Below, piece after piece: positions 42,512 to 53,168 of a stretch of DNA of 64,000 bases (position 1 is its first letter; every line of letters starts with the position of its first letter). The notes under the pieces are model-generated. The model worked only from the letters and a program-made list of their open reading frames with translations. It did not search any database and was not told the origin of the DNA. The DNA comes from Sergeia podlipaevii (Eukaryota > Euglenozoa > Kinetoplastea > Trypanosomatida > Trypanosomatidae), in NCBI GenBank assembly GCA_030849805.1, contig JASANZ010002266.1:62001-126000 (forward strand). Direction: 5' to 3'. The translations under genes and the position numbers were made by a program.

Positions 42512-43666
42512 TGCTTCACAGAGGTCTATCTCCCTTCGTTAAATAGTTATGCACAAGTATAGATGTCTCGTTAAAATGAAAAGAAAGGAGTTTACCTTTT
42601 CTCTCCCCCCTTCAGCTTTTATTGAGACCTAATAACGACAGTAACAACAACAAACAAAAAAGAATAGTGTTATGTCACTATCAAAAAATAAAAATCCTAT
42701 TTGTATTGGAGGTGCGCCACACCCTCTCAAATATGTAGTGATGGTGAGAGAGAGAGAAATGGAAAGTCAACGACACCTTTGCGAAGAGACAAAAAAAAAT
42801 GAAGAAGCACCAGAACACGTGCATATCCAAAATAGATGGGGGAGAGAGCAATGAGAAAAGAAAAAGTTAGTTATGATCACACAAGAAATAATCATTGCAT
42901 CACCAAGTTTGGAAACAAAGCCCATAGGCCGCCACTCAATGCATATTTTCCAACAATTTTAAAGGCCTATCCAAATGCATTTTCCCTTCTCTTTCTGCTG
43001 CTATATTTTCTCCTTCTCTCCACGCTATGTTCTCTTTCTATTTTTTTAAAGGAAAATATGTAACAGTGACAAGGAGATATGTTTACAACATATCCACAAA
43101 TGAAAGTATGCAATAACAGCTGCATTTATCAGCATGACACCTACCAATACGTACAGCTCTATAACCACCACAACAATGCAGTTTCCCTTTAAAAAAAATA
43201 CATGTTGAGGGCATAACAGACACCGGCAAGCTCTGCGCGTGCATCAAAGGAAAGATGTACGTATCATTGAATCATTCTACATACACAAGTGCTCTTACCT
43301 TCTTCCTCGTGCTGACAAATTGCCACTATGTATCTGCCTGTCGAGACAGTTCAGAAACAAAAAAAGCCAATCTATATATCTGAGCCTGTATCTACAAACA
43401 AGCTGAAAAGCTACATACAACACTATTGCAATACAATTCCAGCAGAAAGTAATAATAATAATAATAAACGAACTGTCAGACACATCCCTCTATTATCAAA
43501 TCTAGCTGGACCAAAACTGTCTCTTTCTCTATGCATGAGTTTAAGTGCACCCATTAAGCAGCCTGCGCACTGCAGTATGCGTATACATTCTGCATTTCTA
43601 TTCCTGGCATCAAACAAAGGTAGCAGAAACATGAACTGCCACAGTTCCTCTTCTTTATACCATTTT
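42512..43666. other. Intergenic spacer, 1.2 kb
   Basis: No gene is seen. A pyrimidine-rich coding-strand tract followed by GAG near 42572 is a candidate acceptor for the Aph-1-like gene. The rest should be the 3' UTR of the large coiled-coil gene and includes an AAT run at about 43450-43467. Confidence 0.6.
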
Positions 43667-46600
43667 CTAGTCAGAGTCACTGTCATCAAAGCTAGTGTAC
43701 TTGCCTGCCTCAGGTTTCGCTGCTCCACTGGTCACTGCTGCACCTGCAGATGGTTGCGATTGCAGAGCCTGTTCAGCCGAAGACCTCCCACCAGAAGAGG
43801 AGGAAGTGGTTGATTTCCCGTGTGTTGGCACACTTACGTCCTTTAGTGGATCCGCCTCATCTAGAGAAATAAACATCTTTCGCGGCGTTGCCTTCAGGTC
43901 TTCTGAGGTAAGAGTTGCATGAGCACTGGGCTTCACGGGACTTGGAGAGACCATCACATCCTCCTTGTCGACATCGATACCACCAGCACCCATGACCGCC
44001 GCTGAGGAATGCGGTGGGGTAGAGGCTCCAGTGCGCGTCGAAATAGTTTGAGCAACCACCGCCGCTGCCTCCCCACCTAAGTGAATCACGGCATCGTCTC
44101 CGCTATCTGTGGAGCTGTGTACACCCATCAATGGCGGGCGATTCTTTACCTGCGCTTCCTCACCCTCCGTATCTTCGTCGTCCGTATCATCCCAATCATC
44201 GTATTGATGTACTGGCTTTGAAGCATCTTCCTCATGTACGGATGCCGCTCTACTATTTCTGGCACTTTCAATAAGGGATTCAAGAGTGTGCGCAGTCACC
44301 CCTCCAGTGCCAGCAACCAATCCCGACGTGTTGCCTGCTGAATGAAACACATCGGACTCCGAACTGGACGACTCCAGCCACGCAGTAGATGGCTGAGGAG
44401 CAGCTGCTCGAGCAGCTGTGGCAACCTGCTGTGGCGCTTGACGTCTATCAGGCGTGGGAATCGGTGTAGTTTCAGTATGGGCACTAGCAGTACTCACATC
44501 CTCTGTCCTTTCCTCCTTGTGGTGAGTTCCCTGGGGCCGCTGCAGCGATCTCTCCGTCGTGTCATCAGTCGATGTGTCATCAAAAGGAGAGAAGCGCTGA
44601 ATCATCGTCCGCTGGACACTTGTGTTGGTTGCAGCCCCTGCCCCGCCAAGTGTCACCACACTGGTCTCCTCTCCTAGTGGCGGCTGCCGTCCTATAGTGG
44701 ACGTAGACGCGGCTGGCTCGGTCGCTGTAACTGGTGGTGTTGAGGGCACCACTCCCACTTCCTTCGGCAACACCTGCTGATCTGTAGTGAATTCAGGGGC
44801 TGGCAGGAGAGCAGCACCGGGGGCTACCCCCATGCCAGCATGATCCTCACGCATACCGCTGGAAGCGGTACTGAATTCTTCCTTCAGAAGGGTCGCTGTC
44901 CCACCGGAGGGAAAATGCAAATTGTCTGTGGTAGCGTGAACGGATGAGATGGAGCTGATGCGAGATTTGCTGCTAATGTGCTCTTGACCGCTGGTGCCCT
45001 CATCCTTCTGGAACCTCGATGGCGTCATGCGCGAATCCTGACTCCCGACACCTGAGACCTCTGCTGGCGACTTGCGCAGTATCTCATCCTCCTGCTGAGG
45101 CTGTGTGGCAGAGAGCAGGGAGTCTCGGGGCTGAGACCGTGGCATGTACACAGAGGGGGATGAGGACCACTCGTGGGAGTTTGGTAGCACGTTTGTGCTT
45201 GTAGTCTGCGGTGAAGTAGCGCCAGCAGTCACAGCATTGCCACCACCTGGGACGACAACGGCACTCTCAAGACACTGCGCCACAGCTGCCTGCACCTCTG
45301 TAATAGTCTGTGCCAGCCATGATTGCTGCTGCTGAAGGGAGGCCTGCACCCGCTTCTCCAGTTCTTGTTGTGTCGCCTCCGTTGAAATTGACTCGTCGTG
45401 CCGCTGTTGACGTAAACGTGTCAGCTCCACCTGCAGAGAAGACACTCGTTGTTGAGCAGCCGCTGTTGCGTCCTCCGCAAGTGCTGTACTGTGCTGAAGA
45501 TTGTCACTAAGGTGCTTGAGCTGACTCTCAAGCCCCGAGACAGCCCGCCTCAGCTGGCTCAAATCTGTTGAGGAAGCAAATAGATTACGCGCACTGACTT
45601 CCTGGGCGGAAAGGGAGGCCTCCACGCTCTCAAGACGCTGCTGCCATGTAAGTGACTCTTGGTTCAACAGAGCACGCACCTCAGACACCTGCTGCTGCAT
45701 GCGGCGCGCCACCTTCTCGGCGGCCGCAGTCGCCACAGCATCGGAACTTAAACCTGCAGCATCAACCACCTGCATCTTATCCTCCGCTGCACTCCTTGCC
45801 ACCTCCTCCTTCCGTAGTCGAGCAGACACCACCTCAAGCTTCTCAGCAAGCATGCTAGTGCGTTCTTCCGCCCGTGTCACAACTTCCGTTACTCGAGACT
45901 CCCGCGCCTCTGCCCACTCTCTCGTTTGCTGCTCACGGCGCTCTAGGCTTGCTACATCCCGTGCCGTATCCGCCGCGGCAGTTCGCAGTGATGCACACTC
46001 TACGCTGATCTCATTGACTGTTGCCTCAAGCTTCACCATTCGCTTCTCTTGTCGCTCCACCTCTGTTTTACATGACAGGCTAAGTGCCTCAGCACGACTC
46101 GCTGCCTCTTGAAACTGCACAAGACGCGTGTTTGATGTGTGCTGCGATTCCTTTGCGTCGCGGGAGTAGTATTCAAGCTTCTCAGCTACCGTTCGTATCC
46201 GCGCCTCACATCCTTCCGTCCTCTGCTCCGCCTTCGCTACCGCGATCTCAAGCCTCTCGTCCGTGCCCGCGTGACGATCCAAAGTAGCCTCCAGCGCTAC
46301 CACGCGGGCTGCGCATGTAGTGGCCTGCTCTTGTGCCGCCTGTGCCGTTTGCTGTGCTCGTGCACTAGCCCTTTCGCACTGCTGGACACATGCGGCAGCC
46401 TCCTCCATCGCGCGATGACTGGCTTCGTTTTGTGCCTCCCCACGTTCGCACATAGCCGCCATGGCGTCCACGCGGCTTTCAACGCGTGCAGACGCACGCT
46501 TCACAGCCTCTACTTCGGCACGAATCTTTTCAGCTGTTGAAACAAGATGCATCTGCGACTCCATCTGCACTAGGCGGGCATCCCGGTCTGATAGTACGTC

Positions 46601-47680
46601 CTCCACACGCTGCGCTCTCTCCGCAGCAAAATCAGACTTGGCGCTCGCACGATCAACTGTCTCACGAATCACAAGCATCGCCGCCTCGGTCCGCGCCGAT
46701 GTAGCATGAACAGCGTCTGCTTTCTTCTCTGCTCGATCGACACGTGAATTGGCAACTGCTTCACTAGATTCTAAACGTGACAGTCGTTCTTGAAGCGCAG
46801 CTGTCTGTGCTCTCAGATCTGCCTGGCAAGTGCGGGCAGTATCCTTGACATCAGCCTGCACATCATGCACAATCGCCTGCATGCGGGCCACCATGGCGCG
46901 TGTTTCTTCCGCTGGTTCACGCAACGCACGCTCGAGTGCTGTGCTACAGCGACGCCACTCTGACTCTACGGCATCTGCCACGCCACCTTGCACTTTCGCT
47001 ACCTCTGCGCGTACGTGTGCACGCATGTTACTTGCCTCACGCTGATCGTCCTGGCGCATGCTTACATACCTCAACAATTCTGTATCAAGGCGGTGGCTGA
47101 GAGCTTCACGTTCCCGTTCCATCATCGCAGTGCACTCCACTCGCGTAGTCGAACTTTGTGTAGTAGCAGCATCAACTTGGCGACGAAGTGACTCAAGTTC
47201 GTCGCGAAGGGTCTCCCGTTCCTCAAAGAGTCCACTGTGTTGCACCTTAAACCCACGTGCAAGTTCATCCAGGCGCATCTGCGTGGTGCCATGTATCCGT
47301 GACAAGTCCGTCAACTGAGATCCAACGCGCATCTCAAGCTCGGCCACATCGCGACGCAGCTGCTGCTGATCTGCACGCGACACACATAGCACCTCCTCCT
47401 TCCAGCGCTGTCCGAGAGACAGCAACGCTGCACTGCGTGCATCACGCTCGGCGGCAAGCTCTGCGCGCAGGTCTGCAATCTCACCAAGGGCAAGGCGAAG
47501 TTCCCGAAGAAGGCCTACAGTTGCTGCGCTGTCGAGGCCGACGTCGCTACCCACAGCCGCGGCTGCGGGTACGCTCCCTTCTCGGGTGTACCGACTGCCG
47601 TGCCCTGCTGTATTCTTTCCAGAAAGAGCACCTTCTGCTGCACGCAGCATCTCTACAGCGCTTCGAGTAAATGTTGACAT
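43667..47680 (-). CDS. Large coiled-coil protein, 1337 aa
   Basis: From about residue 45 to 830 this protein is almost continuous coiled coil, with heptad-like Leu/Ala spacing and runs of Glu, Arg, Gln and Ala. It resembles structural proteins of the trypanosomatid cytoskeleton or flagellum. The C-terminal 500 residues are Ser/Thr/Pro/Glu-rich and disordered, with an acidic patch (about 1170-1190) and an acidic Asp/Ser C-terminus. No membrane segment or known domain is seen. The ATG at 47680 is used. The frame runs to 47854, but a T-rich tract with AAG lies directly upstream of 47680, and the extension is a hydrophobic low-complexity sequence. The composition is typical of a basal-body, axoneme or subpellicular component, but the specific family is not recognised. 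Confidence 0.8.
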   Translation of the reverse strand: MSTFTRSAVEMLRAAEGALSGKNTAGHGSRYTREGSVPAAAAVGSDVGLDSAATVGLLRELRLALGEIADLRAELAAERDARSAALLSLGQRWKEEVLCVSRADQQQLRRDVAELEMRVGSQLTDLSRIHGTTQMRLDELARGFKVQHSGLFEERETLRDELESLRRQVDAATTQSSTTRVECTAMMEREREALSHRLDTELLRYVSMRQDDQREASNMRAHVRAEVAKVQGGVADAVESEWRRCSTALERALREPAEETRAMVARMQAIVHDVQADVKDTARTCQADLRAQTAALQERLSRLESSEAVANSRVDRAEKKADAVHATSARTEAAMLVIRETVDRASAKSDFAAERAQRVEDVLSDRDARLVQMESQMHLVSTAEKIRAEVEAVKRASARVESRVDAMAAMCERGEAQNEASHRAMEEAAACVQQCERASARAQQTAQAAQEQATTCAARVVALEATLDRHAGTDERLEIAVAKAEQRTEGCEARIRTVAEKLEYYSRDAKESQHTSNTRLVQFQEAASRAEALSLSCKTEVERQEKRMVKLEATVNEISVECASLRTAAADTARDVASLERREQQTREWAEARESRVTEVVTRAEERTSMLAEKLEVVSARLRKEEVARSAAEDKMQVVDAAGLSSDAVATAAAEKVARRMQQQVSEVRALLNQESLTWQQRLESVEASLSAQEVSARNLFASSTDLSQLRRAVSGLESQLKHLSDNLQHSTALAEDATAAAQQRVSSLQVELTRLRQQRHDESISTEATQQELEKRVQASLQQQQSWLAQTITEVQAAVAQCLESAVVVPGGGNAVTAGATSPQTTSTNVLPNSHEWSSSPSVYMPRSQPRDSLLSATQPQQEDEILRKSPAEVSGVGSQDSRMTPSRFQKDEGTSGQEHISSKSRISSISSVHATTDNLHFPSGGTATLLKEEFSTASSGMREDHAGMGVAPGAALLPAPEFTTDQQVLPKEVGVVPSTPPVTATEPAASTSTIGRQPPLGEETSVVTLGGAGAATNTSVQRTMIQRFSPFDDTSTDDTTERSLQRPQGTHHKEERTEDVSTASAHTETTPIPTPDRRQAPQQVATAARAAAPQPSTAWLESSSSESDVFHSAGNTSGLVAGTGGVTAHTLESLIESARNSRAASVHEEDASKPVHQYDDWDDTDDEDTEGEEAQVKNRPPLMGVHSSTDSGDDAVIHLGGEAAAVVAQTISTRTGASTPPHSSAAVMGAGGIDVDKEDVMVSPSPVKPSAHATLTSEDLKATPRKMFISLDEADPLKDVSVPTHGKSTTSSSSGGRSSAEQALQSQPSAGAAVTSGAAKPEAGKYTSFDDSDSD

Positions 47681-48363
47681 GCCGCGTACAACGCTTAAAA
47701 TAAAAAAAAATAATAATAAAATGCGGCTGAGGAGTACAAGAAATTTTAAAAAAATAATGTATGTATGTATATGTGTGCCAATATCTATTATTTCTATGAT
47801 TTTCCGTCTATGCGTAGTACGAGACAAGCAAAAGCTGATTATCGTGTCCCACAACTGAGAGCTACTTCGCTATTTCCCTGCCGAGAATAGTAGCAAAAGA
47901 AAACTAGTGCAAAGGGAAATGTGGAGAGGATGTAGCAATATCTACTGGTGTCGCTTCACAGATAGCGATTCCCCTATATTATTTTTGCACGAGAAAAAAA
48001 AAAAAAAGAAATGTATGCTTAAGGCGCCCTCCGAGCAGCAGTCACTACTACCTTAAGAAGAAAAAAAAAAAAAGCCGCACCGCTACAAGCCGATCGACCT
48101 GCAAAACGTGCACAAATGCTTACGTTGGGGAAAGTGCGAAAAGGCAACAAAAAGGATGTCAAAAAGGAGGATATAACATTGACAGAACAACCGCTGTAGT
48201 GGTAACACTAACAAAACCGTCGCGGGTATGAAAGGAAAAAAAAAAAAATGTTACTCCGCGTCCTCTTGATTGATTTCTTTCAGCATCTCCAATATGGTAG
48301 TCACTGGCACGTTATACTATCATGTCATCGCAAATAAAATACGCACGAAGTACGTTATATTCC

Positions 48364-48394
<31 letters not shown>

Positions 48395-48556
48395 TCTCTC
48401 TCTCTCTCCCTCTCTCTCTCTGATGCACTTACACCATTGATAGGCAACAAATTAGAGTGCTGCGAGGCTGAGCATTGGCAATTGTTGACGCTGTAAGAGA
48501 AAGCGAGAAGCCGACTATCGAAAAGAAAAGAAAAAAAAAAGAATAATGCTGATCAG
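47681..48556. other. Intergenic spacer
   Basis: No gene is seen. It has an interrupted CT tract at 48361-48421 and A-runs of 12-15 nt near 47994-48008, 48058-48074 and 48237-48248. Confidence 0.65.
48361..48421. repeat. Interrupted (CT)n microsatellite
   Basis: Sixty-one nucleotides of CT with three extra C insertions. It reads GA-rich in the transcript and lies about 135 nt past the stop of the FYVE-like gene. Confidence 0.95.
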
Positions 48557-51163
48557 CTATTCATATGACTGCTGTGCGCGAGTTGACCTTATCACGTTTG
48601 CATCACCACATGAGTCCTCATCACTCGCCGCCTCCTCATTCATAATGGCTGCTGCGAGCGTCGCGCCATCCTCTGAGACATCTATATCAGTGGCCACACC
48701 AGAAACCCCATCCTGGTCGTAACCCTCCCTCTGCCGCAACCGGGCCGTGACTTGAGCAAGTTGCTTGCACACATGCAGCACCCGTGCCTTGCGAGCTGCC
48801 AGACGACGCTCTCTCGCTGTGACATCCGCCTCCCGTGTCGCCACGCGTGCCACTCGCTCGCGCATATCTTCTTGGAGTATTCGCACAGCCCCTGTTGTGT
48901 GCTCAAGAGCTGCCGCACTTCGGTGCTGTGCAGCGCGCATGTCGTTCCGGAGCTCAACCGCCGCGGCGTTCTGAACAGCAGCATGGCTTGCAGTGACGAG
49001 ACGAACGTTTGCGTGAAGATATACTTCATAGAGGTGAATCCGTTCCAGCCACCACTGCTCAGCGCTACGTAGCAGGATCCCTAGTGCTTTGGGTGCCCTT
49101 ACCTCGGTTTTTTCTTTGTTCTCCTCCTCCTTCCTGCTGGGAGTCATACTCGTGCTCGGTGTGCCAGTGCTACGAATACTGTACGGAAATCCCTGAGCAC
49201 TGTGCGGCGAGTCTCCGGTGACGGTGTTCAGGCTACTCGCGCGTTGACCTGTGTGAAGCCGCCTACACCTGCGCACCTTTTCTCTCAACTTCTCCACCTC
49301 CTCCTTGGCAGCAACGAGCTCACGCTTGCACGCGAGCGTCTCCTGCGCATGAGCAGTAGCAAGCACCTCCTTATCCTTCACTTCGCGCTGAGTCGCCGCC
49401 AACTGTCGTTGCACCTGAACAAGTTCTGGTGGCGGCACGTTTTCTTGATGAGGTGCCACCTCGGGCCTGCGTACCGGCGGAGAAGCAGGCGTATCGATGA
49501 TAAAAGCAAGAGCCTTTGAGAGAAAAAAGCTGTGTTGAGCCAGCATCACCTCCTGTACGCTCCCTACCTGTTGAAGAATAGCCGCAGCAGCGCTCCTCGC
49601 TGCGTGGTTGGCTTCCTCCTCTTCCACTGCTAGCCGCTGCGCGTCCTTATTTGAGTACACAGCATCACATTCTATCTGAAGTGCATCCAATTCTGCCGTC
49701 GTCGCTGCCCCAGACGCGGCTAGATGCCTGTTGTCGCTAGCAAGTGCCTCAATGCGTGCATTTAGTTCGGTATTCTGAGCATTGCCTTCCACAATCTGCG
49801 CCTGTAGTTGACGCGCCGCGTGCACACCTCCTTCACAACGGCCACGAAGGTGTTCAACTTCAGAACCGTGGAGCTGCTGCTGCTCCACCATACTTGCCAT
49901 TTCAGCCGCGCTCTGTGCCTCCACAAAAGCGCACTCCTTTCGTGTGCAAACATTATCAAATAGTGCCTGATTGGCATAGAGCAACCATTCCACCGTAATG
50001 CCTACCTGAAACTGACACGCCGCCTCCATGGACGCCCGTACCTTCTCGCAGTCCTCCTCACGATCTACCTGTTGCTCTTGCTGTTGTTGGTACTTCGTCA
50101 GTAATGATTGCAGTCGCTCATGCTCAAGGAACTGGCTCTCGACATCCTCCATAAGTGCTGCAATCCTCTTCTCAAGCCCCGTTTGCACCTCAGACCACTC
50201 CTGTTGCTCCCTGCTATGAGATCGTACCAGCGCTGCTACCTCAGCCCTTAGCCCCTCAGCCTCAGAGCTAGCAGCCGAAGCCTCGGACACAGCCCCCTGC
50301 CTTGCAGTAGTGGCAACCTCATCATCTATCTTGTCATCATCTAAGCGTCGCTCACTGGCAGCGGTGCATCCATGAGCTGCTCGAAGCCACTCATTCCCAG
50401 CCGTAAGCAAAGCTTCGCGTTCCTCCTCTAACGCAGTGCAGCAAGACCTCCTAGCTTCCTCGAACATCCTAGCAGCTTCCGCGACAGCCTGAGCCACACC
50501 CTGTCGTTCCCGCTCCTGCAACTGTGCCCTTTGTGCCACAACCTTCGCTGCGTCACTGGAAACCTTTTTGAGAGCTTCTTGCAGCGTAGCCTCGCGGGCG
50601 TCTAGTTGCTTCTGACGCTTCTCAAGAGCAGCCTTTGCCTCCTCCTCCTGCTGCTGCTGCCACTCATCTGCACGACTGCTGATGTCGTGCGTCGCCGTGG
50701 AAGGAGACGAAGCCACTGCGGCTTGGGCGGCGGCTACCTCAGCTTGCAGTTCAGCACGGCGCAAAGCCACCTCCAAACTGCGTCTTACCTCTTTCAGAGC
50801 GCCTATTTCCTCCTCAATCTGGTCCAACTGGAGTCGCAGTGCGTGTGCTTGATTCGCCTGCTCGCTAAGCATTTCCTCTAGTATTCTACATCTGTGCACA
50901 GCCATCTCGGATTCCTGCTGAAAGCGTCGAACTCCTGTGGCACACTCCCCACACACCGGAACTGGTGATGTCCCAGCGGCCCCAGGAAGAACAAAATGTG
51001 TTTCGAGGCAAGCACTGCAGCAGACACGGCCGCATGCATGACAGTTGGCTGCGGTTCGGAACATGCCAAACTGCTTTTTGCATGTCGCGCAACTCGCAGC
51101 ACTAGACGTCGCTGGCCACTGACCACGCGGCACAACTTCAAATAGGTTCAATGACGCAGACAT
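48557..51163 (-). CDS. FYVE-like zinc-finger coiled-coil protein
   Basis: This 868-aa protein has an N-terminal FYVE-related zinc finger (about residues 22-82): C25 and C28, then an ANCHACG core, CCSAC, and a final CGEC, with spacing close to the eight-ligand FYVE fold. The basic RRHHCR patch that binds phosphatidylinositol 3-phosphate is reduced to a segment without clustered Arg, so lipid binding may be lost or altered. The rest is long coiled coil (about 85-600 and 740-840) rich in Ala, Glu and Gln, with a Ser/Thr-rich gap between. This layout is common for endosomal tethers and for trypanosomatid cytoskeletal FYVE proteins. The ATG at 51163 is preceded by a pyrimidine tract that touches it; the nearest AG acceptors are about 90 nt upstream. 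Confidence 0.82.
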   Translation of the reverse strand: MSASLNLFEVVPRGQWPATSSAASCATCKKQFGMFRTAANCHACGRVCCSACLETHFVLPGAAGTSPVPVCGECATGVRRFQQESEMAVHRCRILEEMLSEQANQAHALRLQLDQIEEEIGALKEVRRSLEVALRRAELQAEVAAAQAAVASSPSTATHDISSRADEWQQQQEEEAKAALEKRQKQLDAREATLQEALKKVSSDAAKVVAQRAQLQERERQGVAQAVAEAARMFEEARRSCCTALEEEREALLTAGNEWLRAAHGCTAASERRLDDDKIDDEVATTARQGAVSEASAASSEAEGLRAEVAALVRSHSREQQEWSEVQTGLEKRIAALMEDVESQFLEHERLQSLLTKYQQQQEQQVDREEDCEKVRASMEAACQFQVGITVEWLLYANQALFDNVCTRKECAFVEAQSAAEMASMVEQQQLHGSEVEHLRGRCEGGVHAARQLQAQIVEGNAQNTELNARIEALASDNRHLAASGAATTAELDALQIECDAVYSNKDAQRLAVEEEEANHAARSAAAAILQQVGSVQEVMLAQHSFFLSKALAFIIDTPASPPVRRPEVAPHQENVPPPELVQVQRQLAATQREVKDKEVLATAHAQETLACKRELVAAKEEVEKLREKVRRCRRLHTGQRASSLNTVTGDSPHSAQGFPYSIRSTGTPSTSMTPSRKEEENKEKTEVRAPKALGILLRSAEQWWLERIHLYEVYLHANVRLVTASHAAVQNAAAVELRNDMRAAQHRSAAALEHTTGAVRILQEDMRERVARVATREADVTARERRLAARKARVLHVCKQLAQVTARLRQREGYDQDGVSGVATDIDVSEDGATLAAAIMNEEAASDEDSCGDANVIRSTRAQQSYE

Positions 51164-52319
51164 ATAGGAAAGAAAAGGAGAGGGAATAGATATATATGCG
51201 GTATTTGCAAAAAAATTGGGGTGTGCTCAGGTGAATGCGAGACAAACGGTTGCCTAAAAGTCACAGGTGCAGATATATATGTGTATAGCGGAATCGTGCG
51301 CTTCGGAAATATATGGACGCATAAACATGAAGATGAGCCAGCCACCTTTGGGTGTAATACCTTTCTACTCGCCTCCTTGCGCCTGACTTTGCAGCACGTA
51401 AGTATGAAAATAACAGTAGCCACTATAGCAAAAAGATGTTTGATGAAGAAAGAAGAAAAAATAGCAGTTGACAAGCTACGAGATCCCAGATATATAAAAG
51501 AAGCCTATAGGCCTAAAAGCAAACACTGTGCAATCTAGCTAAGCCCTACAACGTGATCCATAAGGAAAATATATTAGGAGAGAAGCGGGTAGAAAATTGA
51601 ATGCACAAGTGAGTAGCAAGTAGGGATGCTTTTACCGTTAACCACGCAAAGCATACAAATAGTAACAACAAAAAAAAGCACAAAAATTGATAATGATTGA
51701 GAATTTATAAATGCACACGTCGTCACTTTTTATTTTCTTTTTGAAAAATTACGATCTCAGGTGAGTGAGGTCTGCTACATATACACAACAGTACAACAAT
51801 ACTCATTACCGCTTCGTTCCTTGAGGAGAGAAAAAAAAAACGAGATGAATGTCATAACACGGCACTCAACAGCAACATGTTGCACTTTGAAACAAAAGTG
51901 TAGAAAATAAGGAGCAAATCATAACAAAAAAAGTTTGAACACCAAGAGCAGTAAACTACATCTACTGTCGTTCTATCAAAAGTACAAAAAAACAAGCAAC
52001 TGCCAAAACAATCGCACTGACAGCGACGATACACCGCTATGTAAATAACGATGCCCCAGCTTCATATTATTATTATTTTTTGTTTTTTTTGTTGCTGCTG
52101 TTGTGAGTGCGTTTCCGCCTCAAACAAACAAAAATAAAAAACTGACAGGGGGAAACAAAATACGCAAGATAATGAAAATAGAAAACTCACAAAGGGGAAA
52201 ACAAGCTCAAAAGGTAGATAAGCGAGCTACATTGTACGGACGCATACTACGCACACATTTCATCAGCCCATCATTCTGCTACTATATCTGCGTGCTCGTG
52301 ATCATTTATGCATCACACG
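51164..52319. other. Intergenic spacer, 1.2 kb
   Basis: No gene is seen. A 108-aa minus-strand ORF (51148-51474) opens with TTG and overlaps the next gene; it is discounted. TTTTAG near 51260 and a later GAG near 51230 are candidate acceptors for the FYVE-like gene. Confidence 0.6.
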
Positions 52320-53168
52320 TTAAGATGTATAAGCCTCAAATGTCTCAGTAACGGTCATTGTGCATCCATGTGCGGGGCACCTGCCGTTGATATGTGCAGC
52401 ACAGCTCTTGCATAGCACTTGATGCTTGCAGGGGTAGCAAATAGCCGTGCAAACACGATTGCGGCACATCATGCACTTCGACTTCTCATTAATGGCCATT
52501 TGCACTGCTGTGACAAGATCTAGCATCTCTCGCTCAAGCTCCTTGAGTGCCTCTACGTCGCGCGTCTTTAAGCTCTCAATGGAGGGCATCATGACATGTG
52601 TGTCTTTGATTTCCTTCTCTATCTGCTGCCGTCTCTCCATTATTGAATTCTCCCTCGCAGCCACCTGACGAGGATCTTCCCCCGTTTTCCTCCTACGTGG
52701 TTCCGGTGTTAAAGCTTGCTGCTTTTGCTCCTCCAACATGCCAAGCCTAAACTGAAGCTGTGGAAGACTCGGAAAGGCCTGATGTGCCTTCTGTGTTACC
52801 TCGATCCACGCCTGGTACTCAGAGACACGAAAAGGAGAGTTGGAGATAGAGTTCAGTTGAAGTACATTGCCGTTCTGCGTTGTGCGAAAGCATGGAGGCA
52901 GCTCAATTACAATATGCCATTCTGTTGTGGCTGCATCGGCAAGAAAACCACTATATACAGGCCCTCGCTGAGCCCCTTTGACGTATGCAATATAGTAGTT
53001 ATCATTGCTGTCACGGCGCGCCTCGTCGCTGCGCATTTCAAGAAGCACCCGCACATAGCACCCCGTGACGACGTCACTAAAGTTCTTCCATTCTAAAAAG
53101 TTGACGAGGGTTGTACGGAATAACTGCAGCTTTTGCAGCATTTCTAGAGAAGGCGGTGGGGCTGACAT
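52320..53168 (-). CDS. Plus3 domain-RING finger fusion protein
   Basis: This 282-aa protein has two recognisable parts. Residues about 20-125 match the Plus3 domain of the Paf1-complex subunit Rtf1: a GCYVRV strand, a YYIAYVKG segment and the SISNSPFRVSEYQAW end. Three Plus3 signatures, VRV, the conserved SN and the final aromatic/Trp pattern, are all present. A charged helical linker (140-230) follows, with a short coiled coil. Residues 232-269 form a RING of the IAP-like compact type: C232, C235, C247, H249, C253, C256, C264 and H267 (C269 may substitute). Rtf1 normally recruits the Bre1 RING ligase for histone H2B ubiquitylation, so the fusion suggests one protein doing both. The start is the ATG at 53168; the frame continues upstream only through a TTG. 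An acceptor CAG lies about 20 nt upstream. Confidence 0.8.
   Translation of the reverse strand: MSAPPPSLEMLQKLQLFRTTLVNFLEWKNFSDVVTGCYVRVLLEMRSDEARRDSNDNYYIAYVKGAQRGPVYSGFLADAATTEWHIVIELPPCFRTTQNGNVLQLNSISNSPFRVSEYQAWIEVTQKAHQAFPSLPQLQFRLGMLEEQKQQALTPEPRRRKTGEDPRQVAARENSIMERRQQIEKEIKDTHVMMPSIESLKTRDVEALKELEREMLDLVTAVQMAINEKSKCMMCRNRVCTAICYPCKHQVLCKSCAAHINGRCPAHGCTMTVTETFEAYTS

Noticed and set aside
51148..51474. 108-aa minus-strand frame with hydrophobic stretches
   Set aside because: Starts with TTG and overlaps the start of the FYVE-like gene; the splice acceptors of that gene lie inside it.
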